Positions 4,694 to 10,945 of a DNA stretch of 10,945 bases are shown here, piece after piece. Positions within the stretch are counted from its first letter, which is position 1. Each line of letters starts with the position of its first letter. Location: positions 1 to 10,945 of the forward strand of contig PFDW01000020.1 of the NCBI GenBank assembly GCA_002793835.1, read 5' to 3'. The DNA comes from Candidatus Portnoybacteria bacterium CG10_big_fil_rev_8_21_14_0_10_36_7 (lineage in GTDB: Bacteria; Patescibacteriota; Minisyncoccia; Portnoybacterales; PFDW01). Under the pieces are notes generated by a model. It saw only the letters and a list, made by a program, of their open reading frames with translations, ran no database searches and was not told the origin of the DNA. The position numbers and the translations under genes were made by a program.

Positions 4694-5752
4694 TTATTTC
4701 CTTGCTAGCTTTGCATTCTGCTCCTCGATGATACGTGAATAAACTTTTTCATAGTTATTAACCATTACCTGAAGTCGAAAAAATTGTTCCACTCTATCAC
4801 GGCAAGCTCTACGGTCAACCCTATCGATTTTTTTGACTGCTTTTACCATGGAATCGATATTTTTAACAATATAACCTGTCAAAGAATCCTTAATAATCTC
4901 TGGGACAGATCCTCTTTTAAATGCAACAACTGGAGTGCCACAAGACATTGCCTCTATCATTACCATCCCAAAAGGTTCTTCCCAAAGTACAGGAAAAAGC
5001 AATGCTCTCGCGCTTTTAAGATAGTTAATTTTTGTTTGATGATCGGGCTCGCCAACATATTTAATATTTTTTCCATCTATGTGCGGTTCTATTTGCTTAT
5101 GCCAATAACCTTCTTTAGTAAATGATTTTCCTGCTATAATTAACGGCAACCCAGTTGCTTTAGCGACCTCAATAGCAATATGAGCACCTTTATCCTCTGT
5201 AACCCTACCCATAAATAATAAGTGGCTACCGATATTTGGATTAAAAGTGTATTTCATTGTATTTACTCCGTGGTAAATATTGGCCGCCCAATTCAATTCT
5301 GGGAGCTGTTTACGCTGAGCTAAACTGATAGAAATGAAATAAGCCTTATTGATATAGTTTCTTAAAACTTCAACTAATTCTGGCAATAGTGGGCTATGGA
5401 AAGTATGTACTGTTGGAGTGCTGACCAGTGGAGCATAGAAAGCAGTAGACAAGTTAAAGTGACTATGGATTATATCGAAAGTCCCCTTAGTTGATTCCTC
5501 GTAACAACGAGAAATAAGTAAATGCATCAAACGGGCCCGCATCATATCATCTATTCCTTCAGCACCCATAGTCCCTGTATCGGTAACATACTCTAATTTT
5601 GCAGACGTTTCTGAATTTTTTGTTGCATATAAGGTAACGTCATGACCCTTTTCCACTAAACCCTTAGTTAAAAGCCCAACTAAGTGATAAATAGCCAGTG
5701 ATGCTTTAGGAGGAATGGAATAATAATTTGAAGCTAGTTGAGCAATTCTCAT
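4694..5752 (-). CDS. Glycosyltransferase, GT4 family (GT-B fold)
   Basis: A 352-residue cytoplasmic or membrane-associated transferase moving a sugar from an activated donor, probably for surface polysaccharide or glycolipid. Start MRIAQLA with HxVTLYAT near 38-44 is the N-terminal Rossmann domain of GT4 enzymes. The C-terminal domain has MGRVTEDKG (R183 and K188, expected phosphate contacts) and the donor-site E-x7-E motif, E259 to E267 in EEPFGMVMIEAMSCGTPVVA. The PPK of the usual N-terminal PPKxYGGTE loop is kept (residues 14-16), but the Gly-Gly-x-Glu part is replaced by ASLAIYH. It begins 12 bases after the other glycosyltransferase gene and ends before a terminator, so the two are one operon. 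Donor and acceptor sugars cannot be read from sequence. Confidence 0.9.
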   Translation of the reverse strand: MRIAQLASNYYSIPPKASLAIYHLVGLLTKGLVEKGHDVTLYATKNSETSAKLEYVTDTGTMGAEGIDDMMRARLMHLLISRCYEESTKGTFDIIHSHFNLSTAFYAPLVSTPTVHTFHSPLLPELVEVLRNYINKAYFISISLAQRKQLPELNWAANIYHGVNTMKYTFNPNIGSHLLFMGRVTEDKGAHIAIEVAKATGLPLIIAGKSFTKEGYWHKQIEPHIDGKNIKYVGEPDHQTKINYLKSARALLFPVLWEEPFGMVMIEAMSCGTPVVAFKRGSVPEIIKDSLTGYIVKNIDSMVKAVKKIDRVDRRACRDRVEQFFRLQVMVNNYEKVYSRIIEEQNAKLARK

Positions 5753-5764
5753 ATGTTTATAATA

Positions 5765-7012
5765 TTATTTTTTACTGTATTCCGCAATCGCTTCTTTAGC
5801 GACTGATAAATACTCCTTAAAAGCTTTATTAGCTCTATGATTTTTTTTAATCCAAGCGGTTACTTCCTTTGGGACATTTTGATTCGCGACTTCGATAATC
5901 ATGTCAGTCGTTTGCTTGATATTCTTAAAATCAATTATCCATTTGCTTATCCCCGTCTTTCTGTACCACTCGACATGCCCAACATTTGGACTAATTAATG
6001 CTGGAGTGCCGACTATCATTGATTCTAAAACCGTATTTGGCGAGACATCAAAGAATGACGGCATAATTAATAAATCTAATTCTTTATAATATTTTATTAA
6101 TTCTGATGAAGACATTTGACCGAATACATTCACGACCTTCCTGTATTTTTCCTTCATTTTAAAATTTATTTGTGTATTAGGAATCATCGTCACCGAATAA
6201 TATTTTATAGGCAAAGAATGTGCTTGCGCATATTCGGCTAACTTTAATATGGCTGGATGATTTTTTATACGATCCCACCGGCCGACTGTGCCAACTTTAA
6301 TTGACGCCTTCTGTTCGCTAGTAGAATTAACCTTAGCCTTTACTCGAGTATACGCCTCGGCAAGTGGTAAATAAATAACTTTTCCATGAAATTCTTTTCT
6401 TCCGAAAACATTTTCTCTCAAAAAATCTCGAGTCGTTTCATTCAAAAATATATTCCATATGTCTCCACCGCAATAATCTTTTTCAATCCAACTATAAATT
6501 TGAGCAATCTTTTTATCAATTACATTGCGATACATATGTACTTCTCGATTCATAACCCCTGCGTGTACCATGACCAATGGGATACCAACTCGTCTAGCCG
6601 CCTCTCTAACAAACCAAACATGCCACGAAGGCATGCCGTTTATCAATACTACTTCCACTTTATCTCGCTCTATAATCTCAATAATTCTTTTTATAATTGC
6701 TTCTGATAGTCGAGAGACACTAATGTCCTCTAAAGAGTCGATTTTTTTTATTGAATTATATAGTTTTGTAGAGTCACCTTGTATATAATAATATTGAAAT
6801 CCAAGAGGCGCGGTCTTTTTCACCGCTCTCTTATTGAATGTCGCTGATAACCCTGGCTTGAATCTTATAACGAGACCATACATATGAGTGTCCGGCTCTT
6901 TCGCTACATAACCATAAAAGTCTTTTATCTGTCGGCTTATTCCGCCAGTTACCACTTTCTTATTTTTAGTTAATCCAATAGGGAAAGTTACTAATATATT
7001 CATATTTCTCAT
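5765..7012 (-). CDS. Glycosyltransferase, GT-B fold (GT4/GT1-like)
   Basis: A 415-residue protein. The N-terminal domain is divergent (LVTFPIGLTK, then VVTGGISRQIKDFY, residues 20-33, a Gly-rich acceptor loop). The C-terminal domain is recognisable: VGTVGRWDRIKNHP (R245, K250) and LLIMPSFFDVSPNTVLESMIVGTPALIS (315-341). The donor-binding E-x7-E motif appears as D322-x7-E330. Two ATGs are possible, at 7012 and 7003; the second gives MNILVTF, a more typical first strand, and neither has a clear Shine-Dalgarno. It is the first gene of a two-gene operon with its own promoter (7069-7097). The pair probably adds consecutive sugars to a cell-surface glycan; this is inferred from context only. Confidence 0.85.
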   Translation of the reverse strand: MRNMNILVTFPIGLTKNKKVVTGGISRQIKDFYGYVAKEPDTHMYGLVIRFKPGLSATFNKRAVKKTAPLGFQYYYIQGDSTKLYNSIKKIDSLEDISVSRLSEAIIKRIIEIIERDKVEVVLINGMPSWHVWFVREAARRVGIPLVMVHAGVMNREVHMYRNVIDKKIAQIYSWIEKDYCGGDIWNIFLNETTRDFLRENVFGRKEFHGKVIYLPLAEAYTRVKAKVNSTSEQKASIKVGTVGRWDRIKNHPAILKLAEYAQAHSLPIKYYSVTMIPNTQINFKMKEKYRKVVNVFGQMSSSELIKYYKELDLLIMPSFFDVSPNTVLESMIVGTPALISPNVGHVEWYRKTGISKWIIDFKNIKQTTDMIIEVANQNVPKEVTAWIKKNHRANKAFKEYLSVAKEAIAEYSKK

Positions 7013-7068
7013 AAAAAAACGAACTGTAAATATTCGTTTCGCAATTAGGCTAAATTTTATACAATTGT

Positions 7069-7097
7069 ATTATAGACTATATAATGGAGTATGTAAA
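7069..7097 (-). promoter_or_regulatory. Promoter of the glycosyltransferase operon
   Basis: On the minus strand TTTACA (7092-7097), a 17-base spacer, and TATAAT (7069-7074). The predicted start near 7062 gives a leader of about 50 bases before the ATG at 7012. It follows the groEL terminator immediately. Confidence 0.68.
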
Positions 7098-7100
7098 CCT

Positions 7101-7128
7101 AAAACCGCCGGCTAGAGCAGGCGGTTTT
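7101..7128 (-). terminator. Terminator after groEL
   Basis: AAAACCGCC (7101-7109) pairs with GGCGGTTTT (7120-7128) around a 10-base loop. On the minus strand the stem ends in TTTT and then a broken T-rich stretch, so termination may be incomplete. It lies 36 bases after the groEL stop and just before the next promoter. Confidence 0.7.
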
Positions 7129-7164
7129 AAAATACTAAGCCTTTATTTTACAGTTTAAGGCTGT

Positions 7165-8814
<1,650 letters not shown>

Positions 8815-8823
8815 TTAATTTTA

Positions 8824-9117
8824 TTATTCTAAAATCGCTAATATATCTTCTTCACGGGCGATTAAATATTCCTTGCCGTCTAACTTAATTTCATTTGGGC
8901 CATATTTCGAAAATATCACCACATCGCCCTTTTTTACGCTAACTGGGATCAATTTTCCGTCTTTACCCATCTTACCAACTCCCACTGAAACAACTTTACC
9001 TTGTTCTGGTCTTTCTTGGTTTACCGAACTTGGTAAAATAATACCTGACTTAGTTTTTTCTTCGGCTTTCAAGGGTTCTATAACTACCCTATCAGCCAAT
9101 GGTCTGATTTTTGGCAT
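8824..9117 (-). CDS. groS: Co-chaperonin GroES (Hsp10)
   Basis: A 97-residue subunit of the heptameric lid that caps GroEL. MPKIRPLADRVVIEPL is the family's N-terminal strand. The mobile loop EEKTKSGIILPSS (residues 19-31) carries the hydrophobic IIL that docks into the GroEL apical domain. GDVVIFSKYGPNEIKLDGKEYL and the terminal strand EEDILAILE complete the beta barrel. Normal length and no anomalies. First gene of the groES-groEL operon, with an A+T-rich leader that contains the CIRCE operator. Confidence 0.99.
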   Translation of the reverse strand: MPKIRPLADRVVIEPLKAEEKTKSGIILPSSVNQERPEQGKVVSVGVGKMGKDGKLIPVSVKKGDVVIFSKYGPNEIKLDGKEYLIAREEDILAILE

Positions 9118-9155
9118 ATTTTTATTTTTAATTTATAATAATTAAATATATAAAA

Positions 9156-9182
9156 TTAGCACTCCAATGTCAAGAGTGCTAA
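9156..9182. promoter_or_regulatory. CIRCE operator (HrcA binding site)
   Basis: An exact match to the CIRCE consensus: TTAGCACTC (9156-9164), nine bases, GAGTGCTAA (9174-9182). It lies 38 bases upstream of groES and directly downstream of a TATAAT on the minus strand, so bound HrcA would cover the transcription start. It also lies only 9 bases before the -35 of the divergent plus-strand promoter. Confidence 0.98.
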
Positions 9183-9188
9183 ATTATA
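9183..9188 (-). promoter_or_regulatory. Probable -10 element of the groESL promoter
   Basis: TATAAT on the minus strand abuts CIRCE, which places the start inside the operator near 9176. No good -35 is found at 16-18 bases (the sequence there is TAATTA-like), so the upstream element is uncertain. Confidence 0.45.
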
Positions 9189-9191
9189 TAC

Positions 9192-9220
9192 TTGCGTTAT
9201 TTTGCTAATTAGTGTATAAT
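9192..9220 (+). promoter_or_regulatory. Promoter of the 108-residue unknown gene
   Basis: TTGCGT (9192-9197), a 17-base spacer, and TATAAT (9215-9220). The predicted start near 9227 leaves a leader of about 32 bases containing a strong Shine-Dalgarno, AAGGAGA (9247-9253), five bases before the ATG. Confidence 0.65.
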
Positions 9221-9258
9221 AATATGGTACTTTTAAAACCTAAATAAAGGAGATTGCT

Positions 9259-9585
9259 ATGTTTAGAACGCAATACATAATTGATGAGCTAAGAAGATTG
9301 CTCATGCAGGATTCGTGGAAATTTGTCACGGAAAGGAATAAGGATGTAACAAGAGCATCAATAACCTTCAAAAATGAACCCGCTATACTTGTATCCAATT
9401 ATGATGACGACCTAGTATCAATAACTATTGAAAACCCACCCTCTAATAAAAGATTTGCCTTCTATTACTCACAGGGAGATATTCAACCTGATGCAAGTAT
9501 CATAGCTACAGAAATGAAGCGCTTAATTGATGATTATTTTTATCAAAAAGCGCAACAATCTAACGAAAAAATAACTACACAATAA
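9259..9585 (+). CDS. Hypothetical protein, 108 residues
   Basis: The only convincing plus-strand gene in the window. It has a clear promoter, the strong ribosome binding site AAGGAGA, and a terminator, so expression is well supported although I recognise no family. It is soluble: no signal peptide, no membrane segment, no cysteine. The pattern suggests an N-terminal helix (IIDELRRLL), a central region of beta strands (ASITFKNEPAILVSN, DLVSITIEN, RFAFYYS), then a C-terminal helix (IIATEMKRLIDDYFYQKAQQ) with a polar tail. It is divergent from groES, with CIRCE between the two promoters, so its expression might respond to HrcA. Confidence 0.85.
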   Translation: MFRTQYIIDELRRLLMQDSWKFVTERNKDVTRASITFKNEPAILVSNYDDDLVSITIENPPSNKRFAFYYSQGDIQPDASIIATEMKRLIDDYFYQKAQQSNEKITTQ

Positions 9586-9589
9586 AAAA

Positions 9590-9612
9590 GAGCCCGTATT
9601 AAATGCGGGCTC
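9590..9612. terminator. Bidirectional Rho-independent terminator
   Basis: GAGCCCG (9590-9596) pairs with CGGGCTC (9606-9612), extended by a wobble and two A-T pairs. A T-run follows on the plus strand (9616-9623), and the A-run 9584-9589 gives a T-run on the minus strand. It serves the plus-strand gene ending at 9585 and the minus-strand gene ending at 9622, which converge here. Confidence 0.88.
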
Positions 9613-9621
9613 AAATTTTTT

Positions 9622-10023
9622 TTATTTCGCGAGATAGAGATTCCCGACCAAGTCGAGAATCTCGACAACCTTTTTACAAAGTTGCCCAATTAACTGCTCC
9701 TGAGTAATTTGATCTTTCTTTGCTTCAGGAATTGTGGCTTCTTTATATGGGAGAGCGTTCTCAATGTCTTTCTTCCCCACCGTTGCATCATAATCTTGGC
9801 TCCCAAAAGCCAAGATGACGTTAGCTCTACTGACTCCTTTTTCCGTCAAGCCAACAAATCCCTTAGGCGAGCGAAAATCCTTCTGCAACAATCCTGCTTT
9901 GCAAAGATTAAGAATTATCATTTGCAAACTTAAAACGGTTGTACCCGTTCCGCGAACCATAATATCCGTTAGAATATTTCTCTGCATCCTCAAGTCTTTT
10001 GTTATTCCAAGCGAGACAAACAT
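9622..10023 (-). CDS. Hypothetical protein, possible winged-helix DNA-binding protein
   Basis: A 133-residue protein with no family I can name. Residues 28-62 look like a winged helix: a helix with turn (TTVLSLQMIILNLCKAGLLQK) followed by a wing-like FRSPKGFVGLTEKG, where LTEKG is a common end of such domains. Residues 85-133 are a charged linker and a C-terminal helix (ITQEQLIGQLCKKVVEILDLVGNLYLAK) that could dimerise. Only a weak Shine-Dalgarno-like AAGG sits two bases before the ATG at 10023. The frame stays open and protein-like for about 23 codons upstream (VEEVVKIISTFGPREKSKA) but has no ATG, GTG or TTG there, so the true N-terminus is doubtful. It has its own promoter and shares a terminator with the convergent gene. 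Confidence 0.72.
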   Translation of the reverse strand: MFVSLGITKDLRMQRNILTDIMVRGTGTTVLSLQMIILNLCKAGLLQKDFRSPKGFVGLTEKGVSRANVILAFGSQDYDATVGKKDIENALPYKEATIPEAKKDQITQEQLIGQLCKKVVEILDLVGNLYLAK

Positions 10024-10092
10024 CGCCTTACTTTTTTCTCTCGGACCAAAGGTACTAATTATTTTAACAACTTCTTCAACATCATTGACATT

Positions 10093-10122
10093 ATTATATT
10101 ACTTTTTTAATTACTTTATCAA
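10093..10122 (-). promoter_or_regulatory. Promoter of the possible winged-helix gene
   Basis: On the minus strand TTGATA (10117-10122), an 18-base spacer, and TATAAT (10093-10098). The predicted start is near 10087, about 64 bases before the annotated ATG. Confidence 0.6.
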
Positions 10123-10139
10123 GCCTAGAGACAAAAAAC

Positions 10140-10162
10140 AAGCCGGGAATTTTACCCGGCTT
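10140..10162 (-). terminator. Terminator of the zinc-motif/membrane protein operon
   Basis: An 8-bp stem, AAGCCGGG (10140-10147) with CCCGGCTT (10155-10162), and a 7-base loop. On the minus strand the stem is followed by a T-run (TTGTTTTTTG). It lies 9 bases after the stop of the small membrane protein. Confidence 0.82.
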
Positions 10163-10171
10163 TTACTCAAA

Positions 10172-10414
10172 CTAATTTGTCTTTTGGAGGTACATATTGC
10201 CTAGCACCTTGATGGCCAGCGAACAAATAAACACTGGGAAGCAAAGTGCTTTCGATGTGAATTTGTCCACCTTATTACTAAGATAGGCAAATAGAACTAT
10301 AACAATGAAAGTGTAAGTCATAGTCGCCACACCTATAACGCCTCCCCAAAGAACAAAGAAGGCGACCAGATTTACTACCAGAGAGCACCAAATCATTAAT
10401 TTTATTTTTTTCAT
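10172..10414 (-). CDS. Small membrane protein, 80 residues
   Basis: No family recognised. The basic start MKKIK is followed by hydrophobic segments at about 7-23, 25-45 and 56-73, with a charged loop NKVDKFTSK (47-55) between the second and third, so two or three membrane passes. C10, C58 and C64 are the cysteines. It has a strong Shine-Dalgarno (GGAGGGG at 10417-10423), which supports the ATG at 10414, and is the only gene here ending in TAG. It lies 10 bases after the HxxxCxxC protein, so the two are co-transcribed and may interact. Confidence 0.82.
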   Translation of the reverse strand: MKKIKLMIWCSLVVNLVAFFVLWGGVIGVATMTYTFIVIVLFAYLSNKVDKFTSKALCFPVFICSLAIKVLGNMYLQKTN

Positions 10415-10424
10415 TTCCCCTCCG

Positions 10425-10814
10425 TTATTGTAAGGTTATTTCTGTCTCACAAGACGCATAGATACTAGTTGCACCCAAACTCTTGACTAACTTTGATAAA
10501 CATTTCGGGCAACTACCCATGTGCATGGAAAGCTGATTATGATGATTTTTCGTTAATAACATATCTTCCGGTTTTCTTAAAGAAAAAGATGTTACTTTTT
10601 CCCAAACTGTCTCGCCGTAGCATACGCCAACATACTGAATCATTGCCTCTGACGGATGTCCACTCAACAATGGTTTAAATAAACCACTGTAGATAGACAT
10701 ATTTTTTGTACGGGCATCAAACTTAAGATACACATACTGAGGCAACAAGCTCCATCTATACTGCCATTTTGCTATTACGCTTTCTATGATAATGAATATA
10801 CCAATCCGCCACAT
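10425..10814 (-). CDS. Hypothetical protein with HxxxCxxC zinc motif
   Basis: A 129-residue protein. Residues 92-114 (HNQLSMHMGSCPKCLSKLVK) contain H98-x3-C102-x2-C105 followed by a Leu-rich helix. This is the pattern of the zf-HC2/ZAS zinc domain of anti-sigma factors, where the motif is usually N-terminal rather than near the C-terminus as here. The first 14 residues are hydrophobic but too short to be a sure membrane segment. Other cysteines are C65 and C122. The start at 10814 is supported by AAGGAGA (10822-10828) with a 7-base spacing. It is the first gene of a two-gene operon with a consensus promoter. The function is unknown; the zinc reading is inference from the motif. Confidence 0.8.
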   Translation of the reverse strand: MWRIGIFIIIESVIAKWQYRWSLLPQYVYLKFDARTKNMSIYSGLFKPLLSGHPSEAMIQYVGVCYGETVWEKVTSFSLRKPEDMLLTKNHHNQLSMHMGSCPKCLSKLVKSLGATSIYASCETEITLQ

Positions 10815-10864
10815 AATTGCGTCTCCTTAATATAGGTTTAAATTGACAAATAGCTTATCTGTTA

Positions 10865-10893
10865 ATTATATCACTTTTTAACTCTCTTGTCAA
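10865..10893 (-). promoter_or_regulatory. Consensus sigma-70 promoter of the zinc-motif operon
   Basis: Exact TTGACA (10888-10893), a 17-base spacer, and exact TATAAT (10865-10870) on the minus strand. The predicted start near 10858 gives a leader of about 44 bases. Nothing further is recognised between 10894 and the window end. Confidence 0.85.
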
Positions 10894-10945
10894 GCACTCA
10901 TAAGTACTTTCCTGTGTACGATTTTTTATTCTTTTTAATACTTTC

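Noticed and set aside
9815..10204. 129-residue plus-strand open frame
   Set aside because: Antisense to the possible winged-helix gene and runs through a promoter and terminator of the minus strand.

Overview
The window is bacterial DNA carrying about fourteen genes, nearly all on the minus strand, plus one tRNA. Its style suggests a small-genome lineage of the candidate phyla radiation (Patescibacteria, Parcubacteria-like): compact genes, often weak or absent Shine-Dalgarno sites, dispersed G+C-rich repeats, and short proteins without obvious relatives. This placement is inference; no phylogenetic marker was compared. Stops are TAA (one TAG), and no convincing gene ends in TGA.

Region 1-3873 is visibly richer in G+C than the rest. 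It holds one minus-strand cassette (3562 down to 284), in transcription order: an ArsR-type repressor, a large CcdA/DsbD-type membrane protein with a His-rich tail, a 61-residue nine-cysteine metal-binding protein, a second CcdA-type membrane protein, a membrane-anchored MerP-like HMA domain protein broken by a one-base frameshift, and a small thioredoxin/glutaredoxin-like protein. The cassette is bracketed by a perfect 60-bp inverted repeat (173-232 and 3690-3749). It lies on the 3' side of a tRNA-Ser(GGA) gene (3874-3961). Near-consensus promoters precede arsR and the HMA gene, and in each the -10 hexamer forms one arm of a palindrome. The set looks like a self-regulated metal/thiol relay across the membrane, possibly acquired as a unit. 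No merA, merT, arsB or metal ATPase is present.

Region 3962-7012 is A+T-richer. It contains a type IV pilin-like protein and, separately, a two-gene glycosyltransferase operon with its own promoter (7069-7097) and terminator (4636-4666). The pilin promoter is embedded in that terminator.

Region 7101-9182 is the groES-groEL operon under a perfect CIRCE operator (HrcA target). A divergent promoter on the other side of CIRCE drives a 108-residue protein of unknown function (9259-9585), which ends at a bidirectional terminator.

Region 9622-10945 holds a possible winged-helix protein and a two-gene operon: a small protein with an HxxxCxxC zinc motif, then an 80-residue membrane protein. That operon is driven by an exact TTGACA-17-TATAAT promoter. 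I recognise none of these three as a named family.
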